Shown: piece by piece, positions 8,240 through 16,680 of the stretch | Layout: each line of letters opens with the position of its first letter | Position numbering within the stretch: position 1 is the first letter of the stretch | Notes under the pieces: model-generated | Told to the model about the DNA's origin: nothing | What the model saw: the letters and a program-made list of their open reading frames with translations, nothing else | Database searches by the model: none | Source: Pseudonocardia sp. EC080619-01 | GTDB taxonomy: Bacteria > Actinomycetota > Actinomycetes > Mycobacteriales > Pseudonocardiaceae | Direction of reading: 5' to 3' | DNA length: 64,000 nucleotides | Assembly (NCBI RefSeq): GCF_001420995.1 | Contig: NZ_CP012184.1 | Span: forward strand, 1,472,501 to 1,536,500 | Program-made: the position numbers and the translations under genes

Positions 8240-9505
8240 GTGACCGGCCCGCTCGATCCCGCTCCCCACGACGACGCCGACCCGCTCGCCCGGTTCCGGG
8301 ACCGGTTCGCCCCGGCCCCCGGCGTCGTCGCCTACCTCGACGGCAACTCGCTCGGCCGCCCGCCGGCGGCGACGGCCGAGCGGCTCGCCCGCTTCGTCCG
8401 CGAGGACTGGGGCACCCGGCTGATCCGCGGCTGGGACGAGGGCTGGTGGACCCGGCCGGAGGACCTGGGCGACCGGCTCGGCGCGCTGGCGCTCGGGGCC
8501 GCACCGGGACAGACCGTCGTCGCCGACTCGACGACGGTGCTGCTCTACAAGCTGGCCCGGGCCGCCGTCGCGCTCCGGCCGGGCCGCGACGAGATCGTCA
8601 CCGACGCCGCGGACTTCCCCACCGACCGCGACCTGCTCGCCGGGATCGCCGCCGAGCGCGGCCTGCGGCTGCGCCGGATCGACACGGACCCGGCCGGCGG
8701 GATCACGCCGGAGGAGGTCTCCGCGGCCGTGTCGGAGCGGACGGCGCTGGTCAGCCTCAGCCACGTCGCGTACCGCTCCGGCCGGATCGCCGACGCCGCC
8801 GCGATCACCCGGATCGCGCACGACGCGGGCGCACTCGTCCTGTGGGACCTGTCGCACTCGGCCGGGTCGGTGCCGGTCGAGCTGGACCGCTGGGGCGCCG
8901 ACCTCGCGGCGGGCTGCGGCTACAAGTACCTCAACGGTGGGCCCGGCGCCCCCGCGTTCGGCTACGCCCGCGCCGGGCTGCTGCCCGGCATCGAGAACCC
9001 GGTCCGCGGCTGGGTCGGCCGGGCCGAGCCGTTCGCCATGGACGCGGACTTCGCGCCCGATCCCGGGATCCGGCGGCTGCTGTCCGGCACCCCGCCGGTG
9101 CTCGCCACGGTGCCGCTGCAGGTCTCGCTGGAGATGCTCGCCGAGGCCGGGACCGGTGCGGTCCGGGAGAAGTCGCTGCGGCTCACCTCGTACGTGCTGG
9201 ACCTCGCCGACGCCTGGCTGGAGCCGCTCGGCGTCACCGTCGCCTCGCCGCGCGACCCGCGGCACCGCGGCGGCCACGTCATGCTCACCCGCCCCGGGTT
9301 CGCCGGCCTGCTCGCGCCGCTGCACGCGGCCGGGGTGATCCCCGACTTCCGGGAGCCGGACGGGCTGCGGATCGGCCCGGCGCCGCTGTCGACCTCGTTC
9401 GCCGAGGTGCACGCCGGGATGGCGGTGCTCCGGGACATGATCGCCCGGGAGCCGGGATCGGCGCCCGGGTCTGTCCGGACAGCTCCGGTCGATCACCGAA
9501 CGTGA
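8240..9505 (+). CDS. kynU: kynureninase
   Basis: A 421-residue PLP hydrolase that should split L-kynurenine into anthranilate and alanine in tryptophan breakdown. Family signatures are YLDGNSLGRPP at the N-terminus, WDLSHSAGSVPV, and GCGYKYLNGGPGAP with Schiff-base Lys229, then LLSGTPPVLA in the C-terminal half. Length agrees with bacterial KynU. GTG at 8240 sits 7 nt after CAGACT (8227-8232), so the mRNA may be leaderless; there is no Shine-Dalgarno. Neither tryptophan dioxygenase nor kynurenine formamidase is present in the window, so its partners lie elsewhere. It follows the DegT aminotransferase by 43 nt but probably has its own promoter. Confidence 0.88.
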   Translation: MTGPLDPAPHDDADPLARFRDRFAPAPGVVAYLDGNSLGRPPAATAERLARFVREDWGTRLIRGWDEGWWTRPEDLGDRLGALALGAAPGQTVVADSTTVLLYKLARAAVALRPGRDEIVTDAADFPTDRDLLAGIAAERGLRLRRIDTDPAGGITPEEVSAAVSERTALVSLSHVAYRSGRIADAAAITRIAHDAGALVLWDLSHSAGSVPVELDRWGADLAAGCGYKYLNGGPGAPAFGYARAGLLPGIENPVRGWVGRAEPFAMDADFAPDPGIRRLLSGTPPVLATVPLQVSLEMLAEAGTGAVREKSLRLTSYVLDLADAWLEPLGVTVASPRDPRHRGGHVMLTRPGFAGLLAPLHAAGVIPDFREPDGLRIGPAPLSTSFAEVHAGMAVLRDMIAREPGSAPGSVRTAPVDHRT

Positions 9506-9571
9506 TCCCATCTCGCGGACGGTCACCAGGTCGGCGGACGCGGGCCGTCGGGGGCGGGCTACCGTGGCCCC

Positions 9572-10168
9572 GTGTCCCGACGTCCCGACGATGCCACGGT
9601 GACGGCGTGGGCGCTGGCCGCAGGCGCCGGCGACCAGGCCGCGCTGTCGTCGTTCGTGCGGGCGACACAGGCCGACGTGCACCGGTTCCTGGTGCACCTG
9701 AACGGCCGTGCCGACGCGGAGGACCTCGCCCAGGAGACCTACCTGCGGGCGCTGCGGACCCTGCCGACGTTCGAGGCCCGGTCCAGCGCGCGCACCTGGC
9801 TGCTGTCGGTCGCCCGCCGGGTGGCGGTGGACGCCGTCCGTACGGCGGTGCGGCGCCCCCGCACCCGTGACCTGGGCGAGGACACCGCCGAGGTGATCGA
9901 GCGGGCGCTCCCGCGGACCGGCGCCCACGAGGCGGTGCTGCTCCGCGCGCTGATCGACGACCTCGCCGCGGACCGGCGGGAGGCGTTCGTCCTCACCCAG
10001 GTCCTCGATCTCGGCTACGCCGAGGCCGCCGAGGTCTGCCGGTGCCCGGTCGGCACCATCCGGTCCCGGGTCGCCCGGGCCCGGGAGGACCTGGTCCGGG
10101 CGCTCGACGCCGACGGCGGGACCCGCACGGAACGCGCCGGCCGGGCGGCACGCTCCGCACCGAGCTGA
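9572..10168 (+). CDS. ECF RNA polymerase sigma factor (SigC-like)
   Basis: A 198-residue sigma-70 family protein of the extracytoplasmic-function group, directing RNA polymerase to alternative promoters. Region 2 is seen as DVHRFLVHLNGRADAEDLAQETYLRAL, with the conserved DAEDLAQETYL, then ARTWLLSVARRVAVD; region 4 is AFVLTQVLDLGYAEAAEVC followed by CPVGTIRSRVARAR. There is no extra C-terminal domain. GTG at 9572 lies 6 nt after TACCGT (9560-9565), consistent with a leaderless message. No anti-sigma gene is adjacent; instead two membrane proteins follow. This arrangement resembles mycobacterial SigC neighbourhoods, for which a copper-related role has been proposed, but that link is inference here. 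Confidence 0.85.
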   Translation: MSRRPDDATVTAWALAAGAGDQAALSSFVRATQADVHRFLVHLNGRADAEDLAQETYLRALRTLPTFEARSSARTWLLSVARRVAVDAVRTAVRRPRTRDLGEDTAEVIERALPRTGAHEAVLLRALIDDLAADRREAFVLTQVLDLGYAEAAEVCRCPVGTIRSRVARAREDLVRALDADGGTRTERAGRAARSAPS

Positions 10169-10297
10169 GCCGGCGCCCGGACGTCCCGGGCCCACGTGAC
10201 GAGCGTCGCACCGGGAACCACGATCGTTCCGGCGACGACCACTCCTCCACGTGACCGCGCGACCGCGGCCCACGTCCCGGACGACCCAGGAGGACAC

Positions 10298-11140
10298 GTG
10301 ATCACGTCCGTGCCGCTCGCGTGGGCGCTCACCGCGCTCTTCACCGCCACCGGCGGCTACGCGCTGGCCCGCTGGTCGGAGGCCGTGTCGGCACGGCGCT
10401 CGGCGGCGCACCGCACCGCGGAGCTGGCCCACGTCGTGATGAGCGCCGCGATGGTCCTGATGACCTGGACCTGGTCCGGCACCGCCGGTCTCGCCGTCCA
10501 GATCGCGCTCTTCGCGGTCTTCGCGCTGTTCTTCGTCGTGACCGCGGCTCGCGGGATCCACTGCGGACCGACCGGGCCGGTCGCCGGCGCGGCGCACGCG
10601 CTGATGGCGGCGGCGATGGTCTGGATGCTCGCCGCGATGCCGGTGATCATGCCGGTGGCCGCCGCGTCGTCCGGTGGCGGCGGGCACGCGGGCCACGCCG
10701 GCCACGGCGGGGGTTCCGGCGACGCCGGTCACGCGATGCACGCGGGCCAGGCGGGCTGGGCGGTCGCGGCGACGGTCGTGCTGTGCGCCGCGCTGCTCGC
10801 CGTCGCCGGGTTCTGGGCGGTGCGCGCGCTGAGCCACGGCACCCGCTCCGGCGACCCCTTCACCCCCGACGACGACGTCACCGGCGGCGCGGCGGTCGGC
10901 TGCCCGGACGGCTGCGCGCCCGGCACCGACGCCGCGACGGCGGCCGCCCCGGCAGGCGTGGACTCCGACGTTCCGGCCCGCGCGGACAGCGCGGCCGCCG
11001 GCACCGCGACGGTGCTCGCGGAGCGCCCGGCCGCCACACCGGCGGCGTCCCGGCTCGGTGCCCGCACCGACGCCGCCTGCCACGCCGTGATGAGCGTCGG
11101 CATGGTCGTGATGCTCGCCGCGATGGTGGCGGGCTGGTGA
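10298..11140 (+). CDS. DUF5134-like membrane protein with His-rich loop
   Basis: A 280-residue protein with about six hydrophobic helices. Helices carry repeated MSAAMVLM-type Met-rich stretches, and a loop near residues 125-150 is very rich in His and Gly (HAGHAGHGGGSGDAGHAMH), which strongly suggests metal binding, likely copper. A similar Met-rich helix (CHAVMSVGMVVMLAAM) closes the protein. The pattern fits DUF5134 membrane proteins that accompany SigC-type sigma genes. GTG at 10298 is chosen because AGGAGGA lies at 10288-10294. Its stop overlaps the GTG of the next gene, indicating translational coupling. Function is unproven; metal sensing or transport is the best guess. Confidence 0.7.
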   Translation: MITSVPLAWALTALFTATGGYALARWSEAVSARRSAAHRTAELAHVVMSAAMVLMTWTWSGTAGLAVQIALFAVFALFFVVTAARGIHCGPTGPVAGAAHALMAAAMVWMLAAMPVIMPVAAASSGGGGHAGHAGHGGGSGDAGHAMHAGQAGWAVAATVVLCAALLAVAGFWAVRALSHGTRSGDPFTPDDDVTGGAAVGCPDGCAPGTDAATAAAPAGVDSDVPARADSAAAGTATVLAERPAATPAASRLGARTDAACHAVMSVGMVVMLAAMVAGW

Positions 11141-12567
11141 GCGCCGACCTCGAGACCCGGCCCGGCGCGCCCACCCCGCCGCCGGAGCGCGGGCCGCTGT
11201 TCCGCGGGCTGAAGCCCCTGATCACCCGGGTGCACTTCTACGCGGGCCTGTTCGTCGGTCCCTTCCTGCTCGTCGCCGCGGTGACCGGGCTGCTGTACAC
11301 GGTGTCGCCGCAGATCGAGCGGTGGGTGCACGCCGACGCGCTGACGGTCCCCGTGTCCGGGCCGGAGCGGCCGATCGGCGACCAGGTCTCGGCGGCCCTC
11401 GCGACCCAGCCGGGCCTGACGGTGACGGAGGTCAGGCCGTCACCGGAGCCGGGGACCACCACCCGCGTCTCGTTCGACGCCGATCTCCCGGAGAGCTACG
11501 CGCGGACGGTGTTCGTCGACCCCTACACCGCGCAGCCGGTGTCCACGCTGGACACCTACGCCGAGTGGCTCCCGGTCCGCGGGGTGATCGACAACCTGCA
11601 CCGGTCGCTGCTGCTCGGGCCGCCCGGGCAGGTGTACACCGAGCTGGCCGCCTCGTGGCTGGCCGTCCTGACGCTGTCCGGGCTCGTCGTCCAGCTGAGC
11701 CGGCGGGTGCGGGCCCGCCGCGACCGGTTCGTCCCGCGGGCCGCCGGCTCGCAGCGGGCGCGGTTGCGCTCCTGGCACGGCGCGGTGGGGCTCTGGGCCT
11801 CGGTCGGGTTCCTGTTCCTCGCCGCCACCGGCCTGACCTGGTCGCTGTTCGCCGGGTCGAACGTCACCCAGCTGCGCCAGGCCATGGACTGGACGACACC
11901 GTCGGTCAGCAGCACGCTGCCGGACGCGGCGCCCGGCGGCTCCGGCGGCTCCGGGGACACAGGGAGCCCCGGCGGGTCCGCGGGCACGGACCCGGCGGCC
12001 ACCGCACAGCGCGTCCTCGACGCCGCCCGCGCCGACGGCCTCGGCGGGCCGGTCGAGATCGCCCCGGGCGACGCCGGGGAGGCCTGGCGCGTGCAGCAGG
12101 CGGTCCGGAGCTGGCCGGAGCAGCAGGACTCGGTCGCCGTCGACCCCGCGACCGGCGTCGTCACCGACCGGCTCGCGTTCGCCGACTGGCCGGTCGCGGC
12201 GAAGCTGGCCCGCTGGGGCGTCGACGCCCACATGGGTCTGCTCTTCGGGACCGTCAACATGATCGCGCTGGCGGCACTCGCGCTGGCCCTGATCGTCCTG
12301 GTGGTCTGGGGCTACCGGATGTGGTGGCTGCGCAGGCCCGCGGTGCGCGGGGCCGGGGCGGGACCGCCCGGTTCGCGGGAGCGGCCGTCACCGGCGTCGG
12401 TGGCGCTGCTCGCGGGCCTCGCCGTGGTCGTCGGGATCGTCCTGCCGGTGCTCGGGGTCTCGCTGATCCTGTTCCTGCTGCTCGACGCGGCGCTCACCGC
12501 GCGGCGCGGGGCCGGCGCCGGGGACCAGAGTCCGGATCCCGTGGGCCGGCCGGGCCCGGTGGGGTGA
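11137..12567 (+). CDS. PepSY-associated TM protein (PiuB-like)
   Basis: A 476-residue membrane protein of the PepSY-TM type. The first helix follows ITRVHFYAGLFVGPFLLVAA and ends TGLLYTVSP; a second helix begins LRSWHGAVGLWASVGFLFLA, each led by the His-containing turn typical of the family. PepSY-like extracellular segments lie around residues 60-140 and 275-345. Two or three helices end the protein. Relatives are often iron- or copper-regulated and may act as membrane reductases or haem-binding proteins. GTG at 11137 overlaps the stop of the DUF5134-like gene, so both belong to one operon behind the sigma gene. The stop codon lies in an 18-bp direct repeat. Confidence 0.75.
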   Translation: MSADLETRPGAPTPPPERGPLFRGLKPLITRVHFYAGLFVGPFLLVAAVTGLLYTVSPQIERWVHADALTVPVSGPERPIGDQVSAALATQPGLTVTEVRPSPEPGTTTRVSFDADLPESYARTVFVDPYTAQPVSTLDTYAEWLPVRGVIDNLHRSLLLGPPGQVYTELAASWLAVLTLSGLVVQLSRRVRARRDRFVPRAAGSQRARLRSWHGAVGLWASVGFLFLAATGLTWSLFAGSNVTQLRQAMDWTTPSVSSTLPDAAPGGSGGSGDTGSPGGSAGTDPAATAQRVLDAARADGLGGPVEIAPGDAGEAWRVQQAVRSWPEQQDSVAVDPATGVVTDRLAFADWPVAAKLARWGVDAHMGLLFGTVNMIALAALALALIVLVVWGYRMWWLRRPAVRGAGAGPPGSRERPSPASVALLAGLAVVVGIVLPVLGVSLILFLLLDAALTARRGAGAGDQSPDPVGRPGPVG

Positions 12568-12595
12568 TCGGGCCCGGTGGGGTGATCGGGCCCGG
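12552..12595. repeat. 18-bp direct repeat, 2.4 copies
   Basis: The unit GGGCCCGGTGGGGTGATC occurs at 12552-12569 and 12570-12587, with a partial third copy to 12595. The stop codon of the PepSY-TM gene is in the first copy. Confidence 0.8.
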
Positions 12596-12641
12596 CGGCG
12601 CCGGTCCGCGCCGCCGCCCCGGGTCCACTCGCGTCCGGGCG

Positions 12642-12889
12642 CGGCCCGCGCCCCGGCTCCGCTGCCCACCCCGGAGGACCCCTGTCGCGGAATCGCTTCC
12701 TCAGGCAGCGAATCCACAGAACCCCCTCCACCCAGAGCAGCTCCCGAGCCCGGCCCGCGCCCCCGCTCCGCTGCCCACCCCGGAGGACCCCTGTCGCGGA
12801 ATCGCTTCCTCAGGCAGCGAATCCACAGAACCCCCTCCACCCAGAGCAGCTCCCGGGCCCCGCCCGCGCCCCCGCTCCGCGGCCCGCAC
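12642..12889. repeat. 109-bp tandem repeat, about 2.3 copies
   Basis: Units lie at 12642-12750 and 12751-12859, with the first 30 nt repeated from 12860. The two full copies differ at very few positions. Each unit contains a near-palindrome, GGAATCGCT then 9 nt then AGCGAATCC (8 of 9 paired). The repeats fill most of the 411-nt gap between the PepSY-TM gene and the SDR. Weak open frames cross it on both strands but they simply follow the repeat and have no start signal. Function unknown. Confidence 0.85.
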
Positions 12890-12978
12890 CGGTCCCACCC
12901 CTCCGTGACGGGCAGCGGCCGGCGGGAACGGGTAGACCGGACGCAGCGATCCCGCCCCCGTCCGCGAAGGAGCCCCCC

Positions 12979-13872
12979 GTGTTCCGGAACTCACCCGCTC
13001 CCTGGACCGCCGCCGACATCCCCGATCAGTCCGGCCGGACCGTGGTCGTCACGGGCGCGAACAGCGGCCTGGGTCTCGAGACGGCACGCGCGCTGGTCGA
13101 CGCGGGTGCCCGCGTCGTGCTGGCCGTCCGCGACACGGCGAAGGGGGACGCCGTCGCCGGCGAGCTGGGCGGCGCGGCGACGGTGCGGCGGCTCGACCTC
13201 GCGGACCTGACGTCGGTGCGGGAGTTCGCCGCGGGTGTCGAGGGACCGATCGACGTGCTCGTCAACAACGCCGGGCTGATGGCGGTCCCGCAGAGCCGCA
13301 CCGCCGACGGGTTCGAGACCCAGCTGGGGGTGAACTTCCTCGGGCACTTCGCGCTGACCGGCCTCCTCGCCGACCGGATCACCGACCGCGTCGTGACGCT
13401 GTCCAGCGTGATGCACCGGATCGGCCGCATCGACCTGGACGACCTGAACTTCCGGCGCCGCCGCTACGAGCGCTGGACCGCCTACGGCCAGTCCAAGCTG
13501 GCCTGCCTGATGTTCGCCTACGAGCTGGAGCACCGGTTCGTCGCCGCGGGTTCCCGGCTGCGGTCGACGGCGGCCCACCCCGGCTACTCCGCGACGAACC
13601 TGCAGTCGCGGACGGAGTCGGTCCAGGACGCGGTGATGGGCGTGCTGAACCGGATCGTCGCCCAGCCCGCCGCGGCCGGTGCCCTGCCGACGTTGTTCGC
13701 CGCGACCGTCACGGACCTGCCCGGCGGGGCCTACATCGGCCCGGACGGGATCGGCGAGGCCCGCGGGCACCCACGCCCGGTCGGGTCGACGGCCGCGTCG
13801 CACGACCGGCGGGTGCAGGCGGCGCTGTGGGAGCGCGCCGAGGAGCTGACGAAGGTCGCCTTCCCGGTGTAG
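12979..13872 (+). CDS. short-chain dehydrogenase/reductase (retinol-dehydrogenase-like)
   Basis: A 297-residue NAD(P)-dependent oxidoreductase of the extended classical SDR group. The cofactor site VVTGANSGLGLETA is near residue 20, NNAGLMAVP near residue 95, and the catalytic segment has LSSVMH followed by YGQSKLACLMF with Tyr and Lys spaced YxxxK. The pattern AHPGYSATNLQ follows, as in retinol-dehydrogenase-like actinobacterial enzymes. The substrate is not known. GTG at 12979 is preceded by GAAGGAG at 12966-12972. It is monocistronic in appearance, with the tandem repeat upstream and a strong shared hairpin downstream. Confidence 0.83.
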   Translation: MFRNSPAPWTAADIPDQSGRTVVVTGANSGLGLETARALVDAGARVVLAVRDTAKGDAVAGELGGAATVRRLDLADLTSVREFAAGVEGPIDVLVNNAGLMAVPQSRTADGFETQLGVNFLGHFALTGLLADRITDRVVTLSSVMHRIGRIDLDDLNFRRRRYERWTAYGQSKLACLMFAYELEHRFVAAGSRLRSTAAHPGYSATNLQSRTESVQDAVMGVLNRIVAQPAAAGALPTLFAATVTDLPGGAYIGPDGIGEARGHPRPVGSTAASHDRRVQAALWERAEELTKVAFPV

Positions 13873-13912
13873 CGCCGGCCCGGCACACCACACGTGGTGC
13901 ACCGGGCCGGCG
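13873..13912. terminator. bidirectional hairpin terminator
   Basis: CGCCGGCCCGG (13873-13883) pairs perfectly with CCGGGCCGGCG (13902-13912), with an inner CACCA/TGGTG stem. It sits between the convergent SDR and MftD-like genes and lacks a T tract, as is usual in actinomycetes. Confidence 0.75.
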
Positions 13913-13920
13913 GACCGCGG

Positions 13921-15138
13921 TCAGAGCTTGGAGGTCCGCGTGAAGTTCTCCGGGACGATCAGGTCGTCGCGGCTCAGCTCGTGGATCGACGACTTGCCGA
14001 GCCCGAGCAACGCCTCGTCGATGCCCTTGTAGAGGATCGACAGCACGTTGGTGACGCCGCGCTCGCCCTGCGCGGCCATCCCCCACAGGTACGCACGCCC
14101 GATCAGGCAGGCGCGGGCGCCGAGCGCGAGCGCCTTGACGACGTCGGCGCCGCGGCGGATCCCGCCGTCCATCAGCACCTCGACCTGGTCACCGACGGCG
14201 TCGACGACGGCGGGCAGCGCCCGGATCGCGGCCGGGGTGCCGTCGAGGTTGTTGCCGCCGTGGTTGGAGACCGAGATCGCGGTGGCGCCGGCGTCGACGG
14301 CCCGGCGGGCGTCGTCCGGGTGCATGATCCCCTTGATCACGAACGGGCCGTCCCACTGCTCGCGCAGCCAGGCGAGGTCCTCCCAGGTCGGCAGCGGGCT
14401 GGTCCACCAGACGCCGTAGGCGCCGAAGAACGTGGGCGCGTCGCCACCGTCCGGCGGGGCCATGTTCGGGGTCTTCAGGTCCGGCAGCTTCCCGGAGCGG
14501 GCCCAGTCCAGCAGGTAACGGGGCTTGTTGATCACCTCGGGCGCGAACTGCATCATCGCCTTGAGGTCCATCTTCTCCGGGATGGGCGGGCTGCCCCAGT
14601 CGCGCCGGGTGGCGAAGGTCCAGTCCAGGGTGACGATCAGTCCCTTGGCGCCGGCCCGCTTCGCCCGCATCGCGCGGGCCAGGATGTCCTCGCGGGACCC
14701 GGCCCAGTAGACCTGGAAGAAGACCTTGTCGTTGACCGCGCAGACGTCCTCGACCGACCGCGACGCGAACGACGACAGGCCCATCGCCGTCGAGACCGTC
14801 TGCTCGGGGTTCAGCGGGTTCTGGATGTTGGAGCTCGCCGCGGCCCGCGCGACGGCGACCTCGCCCTCCGGGTCGACCGCCTGGACACCGGTCGGCGAGA
14901 TCACGACCGGGAAGTCGATCTCCTGTCCGAGGACGCTCGTCCTCTGCTCGCGCTGCGGCGGCAGGCCCGCGATGTGCGGGCGGAAACCGATCTCGTCGAA
15001 GGCGGCCACGTTGTCGGCGAGGGTGATGCCCTGCTCCGCCCCGGCCACCAGCGCGTAGTAGACCGACTTCGGGAGGCGCCTGCGCGCCCGGCGCTGCGCC
15101 TCCGCGACCGTCTCGAACCAGTCCTTCGTGCTCGCCAT
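13921..15138 (-). CDS. FMN-dependent 2-hydroxy-acid dehydrogenase, MftD-like
   Basis: A 405-residue FMN enzyme of the lactate dehydrogenase/glycolate oxidase fold. The start WFETVAEAQRRARRRLPKSV, then ISPTGVQAVDPEGEVAVARA, RDWGSPPIPEKMDLKAM and SVSNHGGNNLDGTPA closely resemble MftD, the pre-mycofactocin synthase of mycobacteria. The catalytic His is in SNHGG and the phosphate site is DGGIRRG. Compared with MftD as I recall it, about 15 residues (around 98-112, with NIQNPLNPEQT) are inserted before AMGLSSF. None of mftA, mftB, mftC or mftE is nearby, so this may be an orphan paralogue acting on another substrate. ATG at 15138 has GAAGGGG about 8 nt upstream. Confidence 0.78.
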   Translation of the reverse strand: MASTKDWFETVAEAQRRARRRLPKSVYYALVAGAEQGITLADNVAAFDEIGFRPHIAGLPPQREQRTSVLGQEIDFPVVISPTGVQAVDPEGEVAVARAAASSNIQNPLNPEQTVSTAMGLSSFASRSVEDVCAVNDKVFFQVYWAGSREDILARAMRAKRAGAKGLIVTLDWTFATRRDWGSPPIPEKMDLKAMMQFAPEVINKPRYLLDWARSGKLPDLKTPNMAPPDGGDAPTFFGAYGVWWTSPLPTWEDLAWLREQWDGPFVIKGIMHPDDARRAVDAGATAISVSNHGGNNLDGTPAAIRALPAVVDAVGDQVEVLMDGGIRRGADVVKALALGARACLIGRAYLWGMAAQGERGVTNVLSILYKGIDEALLGLGKSSIHELSRDDLIVPENFTRTSKL

Positions 15139-15187
15139 GCCTGCCCCTTCGCAGTCCGTGGTGCTCGTGGTCGCTGTCACGTCACGT

Positions 15188-15239
15188 CGTCACGTGACGG
15201 GCTTCACGCACGCTATCGTTTCGGCACCCGGTGCCACAA
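15188..15239 (-). promoter_or_regulatory. promoter and palindromic operator of the MftD-like gene
   Basis: On the minus strand, TTGTGG (15234-15239), 18 nt, then TAGCGT (15210-15215) form a plausible promoter. Just downstream of the expected start lies the perfect palindrome CGTCACGTGACG (15188-15199), next to further GTCACGT repeats (15177-15187), well placed for a repressor. The rest of the 378-nt gap up to 15516 shows no gene; TACGGT at 15460-15465 may be the -10 of the LytTR regulator gene. Confidence 0.45.
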
Positions 15240-15516
15240 TCCGGCGTGCCCGTACCCCGTCCGATCGGCGGGGGCCGTACCGTCCGCCCGACCAGCCACG
15301 ACGCCGCCCCGCACGGCTCCGGGCACCGTCCGGTGGACCGTCACCCGGTCCGCCGCACCTCCATCTCACGGAGCGCGACCGGCGCCACGGGAACGGCCCA
15401 CCCCGGTTCGTGGAGGCCCGGACGGAGGACCGGCCGTCGGTGACGCTGCGCAGTCTCGCTACGGTGTGCCCGCAGTCACCGGTCAGCGGGCGACGGGCCC
15501 GCGGCAAGGAGGAGCC

Positions 15517-16581
15517 GTGTACAGCCACGCGCGGGGTGGGCACGCTTCCGGTGCGACGCCGGTCGTCTCCGGCGTCACCGGGTACGGAGCGCCTCCCGAG
15601 TACGGCGCGAGCCACCACCGGCCGATCGGGCTGCCCGGGCAGTCCCGCAGCCCCGAGCCGCCGCAGGCCCCGGCGCCCGCGGGGACCGGCAACCTGCTGA
15701 CCGTCCTCGCGGTCGACGACGAGGAGCCCGCCCTCCTCGAGCTCGCCCACCTGCTGGGCGAGGACCCGCGGGTGGACACCGTGCTGACCGCGCCGGACGC
15801 CACCGAGGCGCTGCGCATCCTGCACGGCTCGCAGTCCGACAGCTCCACGCCCGGCGTGGACGTCGTGTTCCTGGACATCCGGATGCCGGGCCTCGACGGC
15901 CTGGAGCTCGCCCGGGTGCTCAACGCGATGGCCGACCCGCCGCCGGTGGTCTTCGTGACCGCCCACGACGACCGCGCCGTCGACGCCTACGAGGTCGGCG
16001 CCGTCGACTACCTCCTCAAGCCGCTGCGCAGCGAGCGCCTGTCCGGGTCGCTGGACCGGACCGTCGCGCTGCGTGCGGCGCGCCGTGCCGACGCCGCCGG
16101 GCCGCCCCCCGGCGCCCCGCCCGTCCCGCACGGCGCACCCGGCCCGGCCGTCCGTCGCGGGGCACCTGCCCCGGTCGCCACCACGGACGACGAGGTCGTC
16201 CCGGTCGAGCTGGCCGGCACCACGAAGCTGGTCCCGCGGTCGTCGATCCGGTTCGTCGAGGCCCAGGGCGACTACGCCCGCCTGCACACCGCCGAGGGCA
16301 GCCACCTCGTGCGGATCCCGGTGTCGGTGCTCGAGGACCGCTGGGGCGACGCCGGGTTCGTGCGGATCCACCGGGCCTACCTCGTGGCGCTGCAGCTGAT
16401 CACGGAGCTGCGGATGGCGGGCTCGGGCTACGTCGTGCGGCTCGGCAACGGGCCGACCGCCGTCGAGCTGCCGGTGAGCCGCCGCCACACCGCCGGGCTG
16501 AAGCGCATCCTGCGCGGACGACCGCCGCGGCCGCAGCGCGGCCCGGAGGACGGGCCGGACGGCCCCGTCCTGCCCCGGTAG
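15517..16581 (+). CDS. LytTR-type response regulator
   Basis: A 354-residue transcription regulator. Residues 1-55 are a Gly/Pro-rich tail, followed by a receiver domain: VLAVDDEEPALLELAHLL with the acidic pair, VDVVFLDIRMPGLDG with the phospho-acceptor Asp, VVFVTAHDD, and the Lys in YLLKPL. After a Pro-rich linker the C-terminus is a LytTR DNA-binding domain (IRFVEAQGDYARLHT, then FVRIHRAYLVAL), typical of LytR/AlgR proteins. GTG at 15517 is fixed by AAGGAGGAG at 15506-15514; the open frame further upstream is antisense to the MftD-like gene. No histidine kinase is adjacent, so its partner (perhaps a LytS-type kinase) is elsewhere. Confidence 0.87.
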   Translation: MYSHARGGHASGATPVVSGVTGYGAPPEYGASHHRPIGLPGQSRSPEPPQAPAPAGTGNLLTVLAVDDEEPALLELAHLLGEDPRVDTVLTAPDATEALRILHGSQSDSSTPGVDVVFLDIRMPGLDGLELARVLNAMADPPPVVFVTAHDDRAVDAYEVGAVDYLLKPLRSERLSGSLDRTVALRAARRADAAGPPPGAPPVPHGAPGPAVRRGAPAPVATTDDEVVPVELAGTTKLVPRSSIRFVEAQGDYARLHTAEGSHLVRIPVSVLEDRWGDAGFVRIHRAYLVALQLITELRMAGSGYVVRLGNGPTAVELPVSRRHTAGLKRILRGRPPRPQRGPEDGPDGPVLPR

Positions 16582-16680
16582 GGCCCCGCCACCGCTGCGG
16601 ACGGCGTGGACTCCGGAGCGGCGACACGCCGTCACGCTCCGCACGGCCGGAACCCGGCCCGTCACCTAACCTGGTGACCG

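Noticed and set aside
9471-9482. CTGTCCGGACAG palindrome sharing half-sites with the dyad at 6908-6935.
   Set aside because: Inside the 3' end of kynU, 12 bp only and expected by chance in this composition; no evidence of function.
12642-12889. Repeat-encoded peptides on both strands of the 109-bp repeat.
   Set aside because: They follow the DNA repeat, have no start signals, and appear in several frames; more likely noncoding.
14800-14850. Resemblance between the MftD-like insertion (NIQNPLNPEQ) and a translated frame of the 109-bp repeat (NPQNPLHPEQ), about 20 of 24 bases.
   Set aside because: Only a short stretch with biased composition; the frames and strands differ and no flanking similarity extends it. 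Treated as chance unless a genome search shows a mobile element.
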